Positions 28,152 through 37,234 of a DNA stretch of 64,000 nucleotides are shown in pieces. Numbering within the stretch: position 1 is the stretch's first letter; the number at the start of each line of letters is the position of its first letter. The stretch is from Sphingomonas abietis (lineage in GTDB: Bacteria > Pseudomonadota > Alphaproteobacteria > Sphingomonadales > Sphingomonadaceae), in assembly GCF_027625475.1 (NCBI RefSeq), contig NZ_CP115174.1, positions 3,628,501-3,692,500 on the forward strand, written 5' to 3'. Below the pieces are notes generated by a model. That model searched no databases and was not told where the DNA came from. It was given only the letters and a program-made list of their open reading frames with translations. Made by a program: the position numbers and the translations under genes.

Positions 28152-28642
28152 GCAGCCTGCCCTCCACCCGTCTCGATCTCGTCGTCGGCAGCACCGCCGA
28201 TCTCGATGAGGTGATGGTGACGATGCAGGCGGCGTTCGATCCCAGCTTCGGCGAGGCATGGACCCGCAGCCAATGCTCCGGCATCCTCAGCCTGGCCGGC
28301 GTGTGGCTGCTGATCGCCCGTCATGACGGCGCCGCGGCCGGCTTCGCCCTCTCCCGTTCGGTGGCCGACGAGGCGGAGCTGCTGCTGCTCGCGGTGCCGC
28401 CGGCACAGCGCCGCCTGGGAGTCGCCAGCGCGATGCTGGAGGCCGTCGGAACCGAGGCGCGCGCGCGGGGCGCCCGGCGAATCCATCTGGAGATGCGCGA
28501 CGGCAATCCCGCAATACATCTCTACAACGGCGCAGGTTTCCGCGAAGTCGGCAGGAGAGGACATTATTATCGCGGCAAGGACGGAACGCCTTTCGATGCG
28601 ATCACATTGGCTTGTCCATTAGTGCCGCCAAGTCCCCTCTGA
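28148..28642 (+). CDS. rimI: GNAT N-acetyltransferase, RimI type
   Basis: 164-residue GNAT acetyltransferase, expected to acetylate the N-terminus of ribosomal protein S18. The acetyl-CoA loop is in AVPPAQRRLGVASAML, and HLEMRDGNPAIHLYNGAGF is the conserved C-terminal part. It overlaps tsaB by four bases. The N-terminal 20 residues are longer than in short RimI proteins. Confidence 0.88.
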   Translation: MSSLPSTRLDLVVGSTADLDEVMVTMQAAFDPSFGEAWTRSQCSGILSLAGVWLLIARHDGAAAGFALSRSVADEAELLLLAVPPAQRRLGVASAMLEAVGTEARARGARRIHLEMRDGNPAIHLYNGAGFREVGRRGHYYRGKDGTPFDAITLACPLVPPSPL

Positions 28643-28749
28643 GTCGGCGAGGAAGCGCCTTGCGCTGACCGCGATCATCCGACAGAGCCGAGACGGTTCA
28701 TCCCCCGGGGGCCAGTGTATAGCGCCCCTTTAGTATAAGGTGCATTGCC

Positions 28750-29160
28750 ATGTCCGAGGTCATCGACCTGAACGAGACCCTGATCACGCTGACCGCCGAC
28801 ATCGTTTCGGCCCATGTCAGCAACAACAGCGTTTCGGTCAATGACGTGCCGGGTCTCATCCAGAATGTTCACGGCGCGCTGGCCCAGCTTGGCGGCGCGG
28901 CGCCGGAACCGGAAGTGAAGCAGGAGCCGGCCGTTTCGGTGCGCGCCTCGATCAAGCCCGATTATATCGTCTGCCTGGAGGACGGGAAGAAGCTGAAGAT
29001 GCTCAAGCGGCATCTCGCCACCCATTACCAGCTGACCCCGGAACAGTATCGCGCCAAGTGGAACCTGCCGGCCGACTATCCGATGGTCGCCCCCAACTAT
29101 GCCGAGCAGCGCCGCAGCCTGGCCAAGAAGATCGGCCTCGGCACCCGCAGCCGCAAGTAA
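28750..29160 (+). CDS. MucR/Ros family zinc-finger transcriptional regulator
   Basis: 136-residue global regulator of the Ros/MucR family. The C-terminal finger reads [19 protein letters not shown], a C-x2-D-x9-H-x3-H pattern, followed by the family signature [17 protein letters not shown]. The N-terminal half ([18 protein letters not shown]) is the oligomerisation region. A second paralogue lies at 53695. In relatives, MucR controls cell-cycle, exopolysaccharide and motility genes by binding AT-rich DNA. The gene has its own 107-base leader after rimI. Confidence 0.94.
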   Translation: MSEVIDLNETLITLTADIVSAHVSNNSVSVNDVPGLIQNVHGALAQLGGAAPEPEVKQEPAVSVRASIKPDYIVCLEDGKKLKMLKRHLATHYQLTPEQYRAKWNLPADYPMVAPNYAEQRRSLAKKIGLGTRSRK

Positions 29161-29228
29161 TCGCCCGAACGGGAAGTGCGAGCGTTTCGCGCTTCCCGTC
29201 CCGCGTTTCAGCCCCTACATCTCCGCCC

Positions 29229-29648
29229 ATGCGCAAGATTGATCTTGAGGCGCTGTGCGCCGAGAAGGGCCTCCGTATCACCGAGCAGCGGCGCGTCATC
29301 GCCCGCGTGCTCTCCGAGGCCGAAGACCATCCCGATGTCGAGGAGGTGCATGTCCGCTCCTCGGCGATCGATCCCGGCATCTCGATCGCCACGGTGTACC
29401 GCACCGTGCGTCTGTTCGAGGAAGCCGGCATCCTCGAACGCCATGATTTCGGCGATGGCCGCTCGCGCTACGAAGCCGCGCCCGAAACCCATCATGACCA
29501 TCTGATCGACGTCGAGAGCGGCCGCGTCATCGAATTCGTCGACGAAGAGGTCGAGCTGCTCCAGAAGCGCATCGCCGAGAAGCTGGGATACCGCCTCGTC
29601 GATCACCGCATGGAGCTGTACGGCGTTCCGTTGAACCGCAAGGACTGA
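29229..29648 (+). CDS. fur: Fur family metal-responsive transcriptional regulator
   Basis: 139-residue winged-helix repressor. GLRITEQRRVIARVLSEAEDHPDVEEVH and ISIATVYRTVRLFEEAGI are the DNA-binding domain; ETHHDHLIDVESGRVIEF holds the metal-binding histidines. The Cys-x2-Cys structural site of E. coli Fur is absent, which is usual in alphaproteobacteria. Whether it senses iron or manganese (Mur-like) cannot be settled here. The ATG at 29229 gives the family N-terminus; the open frame upstream overlaps the mucR 3' end. plsC begins nine bases after the stop. Confidence 0.93.
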   Translation: MRKIDLEALCAEKGLRITEQRRVIARVLSEAEDHPDVEEVHVRSSAIDPGISIATVYRTVRLFEEAGILERHDFGDGRSRYEAAPETHHDHLIDVESGRVIEFVDEEVELLQKRIAEKLGYRLVDHRMELYGVPLNRKD

Positions 29649-29657
29649 CGGCAAGCC

Positions 29658-30389
29658 ATGCGTGCCCGGGGCCGGCTGGCGCTGATCGTGGCGCTGCTGG
29701 CCATCCATCTGCCATTGCACGGGCTGTGGCGGCTGTTCGGCCGGCGCTCGCCCTGGCCGCGCCGCTTCCTCGGCCGCACCGCCTGGGCGGCGGGCGTCGA
29801 TGTCCGCATCGTCGGGCACCCGCTGACCCGCGACGTGCTGTTCGTCGCCAATCATCTCAGCTGGCTCGACATCCTGATCATCGCCGGCGCCACCGGCGCG
29901 CGCTTCATCGCCAAGGACGAGGTGCGCGGCTGGCCGGCGATCGGGTGGCTCGCCGGGCTCAACGACACGGTCTATGTCGCGCGCGCCGAGCGCGGGCAGG
30001 TGCATGAACAGGCCGACCGGGTGCGATCCGCGCTGGCCGAGCATATCCCCGTCACCCTCTTCCCCGAAGGCCGGACGGGCCATGGCGAGACCCTCGAACC
30101 GTTCCGCGCCTCGCTGCTGGCCGCGCTGCTGCCGCCGATGCCGGGCGTGAAGCTTCAGCCGATCGTGCTGGATTATGGTGCCGAGGCGCGGCTGATCGCC
30201 TGGCCCGACGAGAATGCGACCGGGTTCGAGGCGATGCGGATCATGGCGCTGCCCGGCCGCCGCAAGGTGGTGCTGCGCTGCCTCGCCCCGATCGATCCGG
30301 TGGCGCTGCCCGATCGCAAGGCGCTCGCCGCCACCGCCCGCGCCGAAATGTGCGCGGCGCTTGGCGAGTCCGCCCCACAGGCTGTATAG
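29658..30389 (+). CDS. plsC: 1-acyl-sn-glycerol-3-phosphate acyltransferase
   Basis: 243-residue membrane-associated enzyme making phosphatidic acid from lysophosphatidic acid. One N-terminal membrane segment is followed by the catalytic H-x4-D motif, NHLSWLD (H66, D71), and the second block FPEGRTG. Length is normal. It lies between fur and miaB with gaps of nine bases each side, suggesting one transcript. Confidence 0.92.
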   Translation: MRARGRLALIVALLAIHLPLHGLWRLFGRRSPWPRRFLGRTAWAAGVDVRIVGHPLTRDVLFVANHLSWLDILIIAGATGARFIAKDEVRGWPAIGWLAGLNDTVYVARAERGQVHEQADRVRSALAEHIPVTLFPEGRTGHGETLEPFRASLLAALLPPMPGVKLQPIVLDYGAEARLIAWPDENATGFEAMRIMALPGRRKVVLRCLAPIDPVALPDRKALAATARAEMCAALGESAPQAV

Positions 30390-30398
30390 GCGCCCGCC

Positions 30399-31745
30399 AT
30401 GTCCTCGCGCCCCGCTCCCAAGACCTTCGCGGTCAAGTCCTTCGGCTGCCAGATGAACGTCTATGACGGCGAACGCATGGCCGAACTGCTCGCCGCGCAG
30501 GGCATGAGCGCGGCCGGCGACGGCGAGGCCGCCGATCTGGTCGTGCTCAACACCTGCCACATCCGTGAACGGGCGGCCGAGAAGGTCTATTCGGATATCG
30601 GCCGGATCGTGAAGGGCGCACGCGAGCAAGGCCGCGACAAGCCGCTGATCGCGGTCGCCGGCTGCGTCGCCCAGGCCGAGGGCGCCGAGATCCCGGTGCG
30701 GGCCAAGGCGGTGGACATCGTCGTCGGCCCGCAGGCCTATCACAACCTGCCCGCGCTGGTGGCGGACGCCGCCGCCGGCCGCACCGCGCTCGATACCGAC
30801 ATGCCGGCGATCATGAAGTTCGGCAGCCTGCCCGCGCGCCGCAAGGTCGGCCCGTCGGCCTTCCTCACCGTGCAGGAAGGCTGCGACAAATTCTGCACCT
30901 ATTGCGTCGTGCCCTATACGCGCGGCGCCGAGGTGTCGCGGCCGTGGGGCGAGGTGGTCGACGAGGCGAAGGCGCTGGTCGATGCCGGCGCGCGCGAGAT
31001 CACGCTGCTCGGCCAGAACGTCAACGCCTGGACCGGCGAGGACGACAAGGGCCACATGCAGGGCCTCGACGGGCTGATCCGGCTGCTCGACCGGCTGCCG
31101 GGGCTGGAGCGCATCCGCTACATGACCAGCCACCCCAACGACATGACCCAGGCGCTGATCGACGCGCATGGCGACGTCGAGGCGCTGATGCCGTTCCTCC
31201 ATCTGCCGGTGCAGGCCGGATCGGATCGCATCCTGAAGGCGATGAACCGCAGCCACAGCGCCGATTCCTATCTGCGCATCCTCGATCGCGTCCGTGCCGT
31301 GCGGCCGGACATCGCGCTGTCGGGGGATTTCATCGTCGGCTTCCCCGGCGAGACCGAGGCGGATTTCCAGGCGACGCTCGATCTGGTCGGCAAGGTCGGC
31401 CACGCGCAGGCGTTCAGCTTCAAATATTCGCCCCGCCCCGGCACGCCGGCCGCGACGATGGCCGACCAGGTCGATCCACTGGCGATGGACGAGCGGCTCC
31501 AGCGCCTGCAAGCCCTGATCAACGACCAGCAGCACGCCTTCAACCGCGCCACGCTCGGTGCGCTCACCCATGTGCTGATCGATCGCAAGGGCAAGCTGCC
31601 GGGCCAGATGCTGGGCAAGTCCCCCTGGCTGCAATCGGTCCATCTCCAGACCGACGCGCCGATCGGCACGATGGTCGATGTCGAGATCGTCAGCGCCGGC
31701 CCCAACAGCATCGGCGCGGTGGAGCGGATTCCGGCAGCGGCGTGA
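30399..31745 (+). CDS. miaB: tRNA-2-methylthio-N6-dimethylallyladenosine synthase
   Basis: 448-residue radical-SAM methylthiotransferase that converts i6A37 to ms2i6A37 in tRNA. The N-terminal UPF0004 domain has the three cluster cysteines in GCQMN, NTCHIRERA and AGCVAQ. The radical-SAM motif is C162DKFC166TYC169. A C-terminal TRAM domain ends the protein. The neighbour order plsC-miaB-phoH-ybeY is conserved, here interrupted by two genes. Confidence 0.96.
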   Translation: MSSRPAPKTFAVKSFGCQMNVYDGERMAELLAAQGMSAAGDGEAADLVVLNTCHIRERAAEKVYSDIGRIVKGAREQGRDKPLIAVAGCVAQAEGAEIPVRAKAVDIVVGPQAYHNLPALVADAAAGRTALDTDMPAIMKFGSLPARRKVGPSAFLTVQEGCDKFCTYCVVPYTRGAEVSRPWGEVVDEAKALVDAGAREITLLGQNVNAWTGEDDKGHMQGLDGLIRLLDRLPGLERIRYMTSHPNDMTQALIDAHGDVEALMPFLHLPVQAGSDRILKAMNRSHSADSYLRILDRVRAVRPDIALSGDFIVGFPGETEADFQATLDLVGKVGHAQAFSFKYSPRPGTPAATMADQVDPLAMDERLQRLQALINDQQHAFNRATLGALTHVLIDRKGKLPGQMLGKSPWLQSVHLQTDAPIGTMVDVEIVSAGPNSIGAVERIPAAA

Positions 31746-31800
31746 CCCGACTCTGAAGATGATGTATCGTCGCCGTCTTCCGACCGTCAGGGAGATGGAC

Positions 31801-32055
31801 ATGCGCCGACTCGTGCTCTTGGCCCCGCTGTTGATCGCCGCCGCACCCCCGCAGGATAACGCCGACATCGGCAAAGGCTGCATCAGCAACCGGCCACAAC
31901 CGGCGGCCGGCAATGGCCCGACATCGCTCCACCGGCTCGACACGCTGCCACCGGCGAACCTGATTCTCGCCGTCGTGCGATCGGTCGATGGATGTCAGAA
32001 GCCGGTGATCACCCGCTACGGGATCGGCGGGAACCCGGCCGCGCTCGGCGGATAA
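31801..32055 (+). CDS. Small predicted secreted protein, unknown function
   Basis: 84 residues with a short signal peptide (MRRLVLLAPLLIAAAPPQ) and two cysteines in the mature part (KGC and DGC), which could form a disulfide. I do not recognise a family. GGGAG lies six bases before ATG 31801, supporting translation. It ends five bases before the convergent chemoreceptor stop. Confidence 0.6.
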   Translation: MRRLVLLAPLLIAAAPPQDNADIGKGCISNRPQPAAGNGPTSLHRLDTLPPANLILAVVRSVDGCQKPVITRYGIGGNPAALGG

Positions 32056-32059
32056 GCCC

Positions 32060-33928
32060 TCAGGCGGCGGCTTCGAGCTGGCCGACCAGCGCGGCGAAGC
32101 GCGCGTCGAGCTGCTCGGCATGGGCGCGCACCGACAGGCCGATCTGGCGGGTCGATCCCGCGGTCTCGGCGACATGGTCGAGCGCTGCCGAGATCGCACC
32201 GATCGCCTCGTCCGAATTGCGGGCATTCTCGGCGATCCCGCTCGAGCTGCGCTGGATCGCGTCGACCGCCTCGCTCTGCTGGTGCGCCGTTGCGGCGGCG
32301 CCGGCCACGGCCGCGACCAGCGCCGCCATGATCCCGTCGACCGCATCGACCAGCGCCACCGTCTCGCGCGCGGCCGAGGCGACGCCGTCGACCCGGCCCT
32401 TGATCGCCGAGGTGGTGTGGCCGGCCTGCTGGGCCAGCCCCTTCACCTCGCCCGCCACCACCGCGAAGCCCTTGCCCGCGTCGCCGGCGCGCGCCGCCTC
32501 GATCGTGGCGTTGAGCGCGAGCAGGTTGGTCTGGTCGCTGATCTGGCCGATCAGGTTCGCCGCCTCGCGGATCAGGTCGACATTGCGGATGAGGTTGCCG
32601 TTGGTGCCGCGCGCCCGCGCCGATTGCTGGCTGGCGTCGGCCGCCGCGAGATGGGCCCGTTCGGAGGCCGAACCGATTTCCGCGATCGAGGCGGAGAGTT
32701 CGTGCAGCGTCTCGAAGATCGCCTGCGAGGCCAGGCTGGCATCGTGCGAGCGATCGCGGATCGCCCCGGCCTGCTGCTGCTGGTGGGCGATGATCGACAG
32801 GGTGGTGTCGGCGCTGCGCTCCAGCGCGCTCGCCGAATGGATCAGTTCGCCGACCACGCTGGCCAGCGAGCGCTTGAGCTCTTCGGCGATCCGGCGCTGG
32901 CTGTCGCGCAGCTGGGCCTCGTGGCTCGCCCGGTCCTCGATCTCGCGCCGGGCGAGATGATCGGCCCGCTGGCGCGCATCCTCGGCCTCGGCCAGCGCGC
33001 GCTCGGTGCGCCGGGCATTATCCTCCGCGCGGATCGTCTCGGTGCGGGCGCTGGCGATGCTCTCCTCCAGCTTGGTGCGGGAGCGCAACAGCAGGCGCAG
33101 CATCCAGAAAGAGGTGAACAGGAAGGCGGCGCCGACTCCGAGCAACACCGGCAGGATGCCGCGCAGGGCATCGCCGCCGGCGGTCGAGAGCGGCCAGGCC
33201 AGCGTGCCCATCGCCACCCCGTTCACATCCCTGACCAGCAGGCTGCTGGCGCCGTCGCCGCCCGCCTCGCTCCAGCCGAGGCTGCGCAGGCCGAAGGCGT
33301 CCTGCCACGCCGCCAGCACATTGGCATCCAGCGGACGGACGAACACGATGTAGCGCAGCGGCCCGATCGGATGCGGCCGGAGCAATGGCAGGATCGGCAT
33401 CGCCGACAGCACCGCCGGACGGCCCTCGTAGCGGATCGAAAAGGCGAGCCCGGTCTTCATCCGCCGGGCCTGGTCCTGCGTGTGCGGGAGCCGCGCCGTC
33501 AGCGCGGCCACGCCTTCGGCGCCGATCGCGGAGGCCAGCGGGGTCGCCACGCCCTTCGCATTCGGCCGGCACGACCACAGCATCCTGCCCTGATCGTCGA
33601 TGATGTAGCTGTACATCGGGTAGGACAGGTTGCTGCGCGCCCATTCCACATCGAGATTGCCATAGAGATGATCGACGGCATCGTCCCAATGCGCGGTCGA
33701 GAAGGTCGAATCGGCGAGCGTCCGGGCTTCGCGCTTGAGCGCGCCGGATACCAGCGCGTGCATCGTCGCGGCATCGTTGCGGTTGGCGCGATCGACCAGC
33801 GACATCACCACCAGGGCGGCGCCGACGAAGGCCAGCAGGATCAGCGTCAGCAACGGTGCCAGTGCGCCCACCTCGCGCTTGTCGCGATCCAGCCCGAATC
33901 CGCTCAAGATGTCATGCAATCGACGCAA
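32060..33928 (-). CDS. Methyl-accepting chemotaxis protein with CHASE4-like sensor region
   Basis: About 622-residue transmembrane signal transducer. TM1 is near residues 23-45 ([20 protein letters not shown]). A periplasmic CHASE4-like domain follows ([14 protein letters not shown] is typical), then TM2 near 260-285 ([16 protein letters not shown]). A coiled coil leads to the MCP signalling domain, whose hairpin tip reads [20 protein letters not shown] and [11 protein letters not shown]. The start is uncertain: TTG 33928 has GGAGG at seven bases, GTG 33934 abuts it. It sits between miaB and phoH on the opposite strand, so it interrupts the conserved cluster. Confidence 0.88.
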   Translation of the reverse strand: MRRLHDILSGFGLDRDKREVGALAPLLTLILLAFVGAALVVMSLVDRANRNDAATMHALVSGALKREARTLADSTFSTAHWDDAVDHLYGNLDVEWARSNLSYPMYSYIIDDQGRMLWSCRPNAKGVATPLASAIGAEGVAALTARLPHTQDQARRMKTGLAFSIRYEGRPAVLSAMPILPLLRPHPIGPLRYIVFVRPLDANVLAAWQDAFGLRSLGWSEAGGDGASSLLVRDVNGVAMGTLAWPLSTAGGDALRGILPVLLGVGAAFLFTSFWMLRLLLRSRTKLEESIASARTETIRAEDNARRTERALAEAEDARQRADHLARREIEDRASHEAQLRDSQRRIAEELKRSLASVVGELIHSASALERSADTTLSIIAHQQQQAGAIRDRSHDASLASQAIFETLHELSASIAEIGSASERAHLAAADASQQSARARGTNGNLIRNVDLIREAANLIGQISDQTNLLALNATIEAARAGDAGKGFAVVAGEVKGLAQQAGHTTSAIKGRVDGVASAARETVALVDAVDGIMAALVAAVAGAAATAHQQSEAVDAIQRSSSGIAENARNSDEAIGAISAALDHVAETAGSTRQIGLSVRAHAEQLDARFAALVGQLEAAA

Positions 33929-34123
33929 GGCCACTCCTCCCTACCGTCTCGGTATCGCAAAATGGTTAGAAGGCGATTAAGCAGAGGCGAGGCAAACTGT
34001 GGCCGCCCTGCATCGTGGCGCGCGCTTTGCATCCCGTGGTCTGCACGATGCCGCTCGAACCATCTAGCTTTTGTCCTCGTCACGGCCCACCTTCTGCCGG
34101 AACTCGAATCTCGAAAGGATCGA

Positions 34124-35122
34124 ATGAGCCGCAAGCCCGTACCCGCGCAGGCCGGTGACAAGGCCCGCATCGAAGTGGTGTTCGACAAGCCCCAGCTGCT
34201 CGGCCGACTGTTCGGCGAATATGACCAGAATCTGATCGCGATCGAGAGCCGGCTCGGCGTCTACATCTCGGCCCGCGGCAACAAGCTGGTGATCGAGGGC
34301 TTCGCCGACCAGATCGCCCGCGCCCGCGACGTGCTCACCGGGCTCTACAACCGCATCGTCCAGGGCCAGGAGATCGACAGCGGCGCGGTGGAAGCCGTGA
34401 TCGCGATGTCGAACGAGCCGGTGCTCGACGGCATCATCCGCCAGGATGTCAGCCAGCCGCCGGCGGTGATGATCCGCACCCGCAAGAAGACGATCGTGCC
34501 GCGATCGGCCACCCAGATCCGCTACATGGAGGCGCTGGCGCGTGACGAGATCGTGTTCGCGCTCGGGCCGGCGGGCACCGGCAAGACCTATGTCGCGGTG
34601 GCCCAGGCGGTGCAGATGCTGATGGCGGGCCAGGTCGACCGGCTGATCCTGTCGCGCCCCGCGGTCGAGGCCGGCGAGCGGCTCGGCTTCCTGCCCGGCG
34701 ACATGAAGGAGAAGGTCGATCCCTATCTCCGCCCGCTCTACGACGCGCTCTACGACATGCTGCCGGCCGAGCAGGTCGAGCGGCGGATCACGTCGGGCGA
34801 GATCGAGATCGCGCCGATCGCCTTCATGCGCGGCCGCACGCTGTCCGACGCCTTCATCATCCTCGACGAGGCGCAGAACACCACGCCGGCGCAGATGAAG
34901 ATGTTCCTCACCCGTTTCGGCATGAACAGCCGGATGGTGGTGTGCGGCGATCCCCGCCAGATCGATCTGCCCGAGATCGGCAAATCGGGCCTCGCCGACG
35001 CGGTCGCCAAGCTGGAGGGCATCCCCGGCATGGCGATGATCCGCTTCGGCGCCGCCGACGTCGTCCGCCACCCGCTGGTCGGCAAGATCGTGCAGGCCTA
35101 TGAAGGGCCGGATGATGCGTGA
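34124..35122 (+). CDS. phoH: PhoH-like protein (YbeZ) ATPase
   Basis: 332-residue cytoplasmic P-loop ATPase tied to RNA and rRNA maturation. An N-terminal KH-like region precedes the PhoH domain with Walker A FALGPAGTGKTYVAV and Walker B AFIILDEAQNTTPAQMK. GRTLSDAF and FGMNSRMVVCGDPRQIDLP are family segments. ATG 34124 is preceded by GAAAGGAT. The gene normally precedes ybeY directly; here a small ORF lies in between and overlaps both. Confidence 0.95.
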   Translation: MSRKPVPAQAGDKARIEVVFDKPQLLGRLFGEYDQNLIAIESRLGVYISARGNKLVIEGFADQIARARDVLTGLYNRIVQGQEIDSGAVEAVIAMSNEPVLDGIIRQDVSQPPAVMIRTRKKTIVPRSATQIRYMEALARDEIVFALGPAGTGKTYVAVAQAVQMLMAGQVDRLILSRPAVEAGERLGFLPGDMKEKVDPYLRPLYDALYDMLPAEQVERRITSGEIEIAPIAFMRGRTLSDAFIILDEAQNTTPAQMKMFLTRFGMNSRMVVCGDPRQIDLPEIGKSGLADAVAKLEGIPGMAMIRFGAADVVRHPLVGKIVQAYEGPDDA

Positions 35123-35360
35123 CGCGCTGCGGGCGCTTGGTTTTACCCTATACGCAATGATGTGGTGTGGTTCAGCCGTGATCCTCTGGCTTATGTGGCT
35201 ATTTAGGCATGGCTTTGCAGGGATCGATGGTGGGCCACTCACTCCGGCAGGCTTCGAACTCGTCGTTTGCTGCTCCGTCATCGTAGTGGCACCGATCATG
35301 ATTTTAGTCTTTCGGTCGATAAGATATCGCTTCTACGGGACCACTGATGCTGCAAGTTGA
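35112..35360 (+). CDS. Small two-helix membrane protein wedged between phoH and ybeY
   Basis: 82 residues with two hydrophobic segments (ALGFTLYAMMWCGSAVILWLM and ELVVCCSVIVVAPIMILVF) separated by a short Gly-rich loop, then a basic end. No family recognised. It overlaps the phoH 3' end by 11 bases and the ybeY 5' end by 14. The DNA of its unique part (about 35130-35345) is visibly poorer in GC and has TTA/TTT/ATA-type codons rare in the neighbours, suggesting acquisition or relaxed selection. AAGGG precedes the paired ATGs (35112, 35115). Confidence 0.6.
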   Translation: MMRDALRALGFTLYAMMWCGSAVILWLMWLFRHGFAGIDGGPLTPAGFELVVCCSVIVVAPIMILVFRSIRYRFYGTTDAAS

Positions 35361-35853
35361 AACCGATGCCGAGGGCTGGCCCGAATCCGAGCGCTGGCAG
35401 GCGATCGCCGACAAGGCGGTGCGCGCCGCGATCGCGCATTCGCCCGACGCGCGCTTCCTGACCGAGCCGGTGCTGGTCGAGGTCTCGGTCAAGTTCACCT
35501 CCGACGAGGAGGTCCACACCCTCAACCGCGACTATCGCCAGAAGGACAAGCCGACCAACGTGCTCTCCTTCCCGATGGTGCAGGAGGATCTGCTCGACGC
35601 GATCGACCAGAATAGCGACGATGGCGAGGTGCTGCTCGGCGACATCGTGCTCGCCCACGGCGTCTGCGTGCGCGAGGCGGCGGAGAAGGGCGTCAGCGTC
35701 GAGGCGCACGCCACCCATCTCGTCGTCCACGGCACCTTCCATCTGCTCGGCTACGACCACATGACCGACGCCGATGCCGAGGAGATGGAGCAGGCCGAGC
35801 GCGACGCGCTGGCCAGCCTCGGGATCGAGGATCCCTACGCGATCGAGGATTGA
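35347..35853 (+). CDS. ybeY: Endoribonuclease YbeY (16S rRNA 3' maturation factor)
   Basis: 168-residue single-strand endoribonuclease for rRNA maturation and ribosome quality control. The zinc site H-x3-H-x5-H is intact in HLVVHGTFHLLGYDH. SVKFTSDEEVHTLNRDYRQKDKPTNVLSFP is the conserved N-terminal part. Functionally linked to the neighbouring PhoH. The start ATG lies inside the small upstream ORF. Confidence 0.96.
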   Translation: MLQVETDAEGWPESERWQAIADKAVRAAIAHSPDARFLTEPVLVEVSVKFTSDEEVHTLNRDYRQKDKPTNVLSFPMVQEDLLDAIDQNSDDGEVLLGDIVLAHGVCVREAAEKGVSVEAHATHLVVHGTFHLLGYDHMTDADAEEMEQAERDALASLGIEDPYAIED

Positions 35854-35953
35854 GGCGCCCGCAAATCCGGCCGGGTGACGGAAACCTGCTCGACGCGCGC
35901 CGTCCCCGCCCCTAAACTCACGATCGCAACATCAGGGGTCCATCACCACCACC

Positions 35954-36850
35954 ATGCCCGACGATTCCAGTAGAAGCCCCGCCGGCAACGGCGGGAATTT
36001 GTGGTCCGGCCTGCGCCATCTGATCTTCGGCGACGGCAACGAACCCACCCTCCGCGATCAGATCGAGGAGGCGATCGAGGAGCATGAGGGCGATGCCCCC
36101 AATGCGCTCGATCTTTCGCCGGTCGAGCGGCTGATGCTCCGCAACCTGCTGGAATTCGGCGAGCGGCGCGTCCGCGACGTCGCCGTGCCGCGCGGCGACA
36201 TCATCGCGATCGACGAGGAGGCGAGCTTCGAGGATCTAGTCAAGCTGTTCGCCGAGGCCGGCCATTCGCGCCTGCCGGTCTATCGCGAGACGCTGGATAC
36301 CGTCACCGGCATGATCCACGTCAAGGACGTGTTCGCGATCCTCGCCGGCACCGCGCCGAAGCCGGAGAGCATCTCCGCGCTGATCCGCGAGCCGCGCTAC
36401 GTGCCGGAAGCGATGGGGGTGATCGAGCTGCTCGCCGAAATGCGCGCGACCCAGACCCATCTCGCCATCGTCATCGACGAATTTTCAGGCACCGAGGGCC
36501 TCGTCACGATCGAGGATCTGGTCGAGGAGATCGTCGGCGACATCGAGGACGAGCATGATGAGGCGCCGACCCAGCTGCTGATTCCGCTCGATGACGGCGC
36601 CTGGGACGCGGATGCGCGCGCCGAGCTGGAGGACGTCGCCGAGACGATCGATCCGCTGCTGGGCGAGACCGACGAGCCGATCGACACGCTCGGCGGCCTG
36701 GCGGCGTGGATCGCGGATCGCATCCCGCAGGTCGGCGACATGCTCCATCACGACAGCGGCTGGACGCTCGAGGTGACCGACGGCGATCACCGCCGGGTCA
36801 CGAGGCTGCGGCTGCACCCGCCCGTCCCCGCGCCGGCGTCGGAGGAATAG
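35954..36850 (+). CDS. CorC/YbeX-type CBS domain protein (hemolysin family)
   Basis: 298-residue protein with two CBS domains (VPRGDIIAIDEEASFEDLV and an isoleucine-rich second one) and a C-terminal CorC_HlyC domain (GGLAAWIADRIPQVGD, HRRVTRLRLH). No membrane segments, as in YbeX/CorC rather than the long CNNM-like proteins. YbeX is linked to magnesium and ribosome metabolism and usually follows ybeY, as it does here 100 bases away. Confidence 0.92.
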   Translation: MPDDSSRSPAGNGGNLWSGLRHLIFGDGNEPTLRDQIEEAIEEHEGDAPNALDLSPVERLMLRNLLEFGERRVRDVAVPRGDIIAIDEEASFEDLVKLFAEAGHSRLPVYRETLDTVTGMIHVKDVFAILAGTAPKPESISALIREPRYVPEAMGVIELLAEMRATQTHLAIVIDEFSGTEGLVTIEDLVEEIVGDIEDEHDEAPTQLLIPLDDGAWDADARAELEDVAETIDPLLGETDEPIDTLGGLAAWIADRIPQVGDMLHHDSGWTLEVTDGDHRRVTRLRLHPPVPAPASEE

Positions 36851-36924
36851 GACGGCCGTCATTCGGTGTTCCGTCCGCACTGAGCGTGTCAAAGCCTCCC
36901 CGCACGCTGTGCCTAGGGCACGCA

Positions 36925-36999
36925 CTTCGACAAGCTCAGTGCGAACGGGTTTGGATTTCGCACGACCCAGCAGGCCGTTCGTCCTGAGCCCGTCGAAGG
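36925..36999. repeat. REP-like inverted repeat element in the corC/sorbosone dehydrogenase gap
   Basis: The 384-base gap holds CTTCGACAAGCTCAGTGCGA (from 36925) and, inverted, CGTTCGTCCTGAGCCCGTCG followed by AAGG (ending 36999). Paired TTCGACA...CTCAG and CTGAG...TCGAAG arms with a GTTCG/CGAAC core are, as I recall, widespread in sphingomonad intergenic regions as palindromic units. Degenerate further arms (CCTTTGACAGGCGCAG) follow near 37033-37048. No gene is seen in this gap. Confidence 0.65.
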
Positions 37000-37234
37000 A
37001 CGTGCCCCAGGCGCAACGTGCGTGGCACGTCCCCTTTGACAGGCGCAGGGCGAATGGCAGGACGTCGCGACGCCCTCTCCGTTCGTGCCGAGCGCAGTCG
37101 CGGTACGGCGGGCGGTGCGCGTGAGGCGGTCCCCTTATGCGCGCCGGAGGCACAGACCAGAAAATGGCTCCAATTGCCGGCACATTCGTTACACTGACGG
37201 TGCGGCGACAGACCGCATGATCAGGAGAGCCAAT

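Noticed and set aside
29208..31943. Minus-strand open frame of about 911 codons
   Set aside because: Opposite fur, plsC and miaB, all of which have clear catalytic motifs; shadow.
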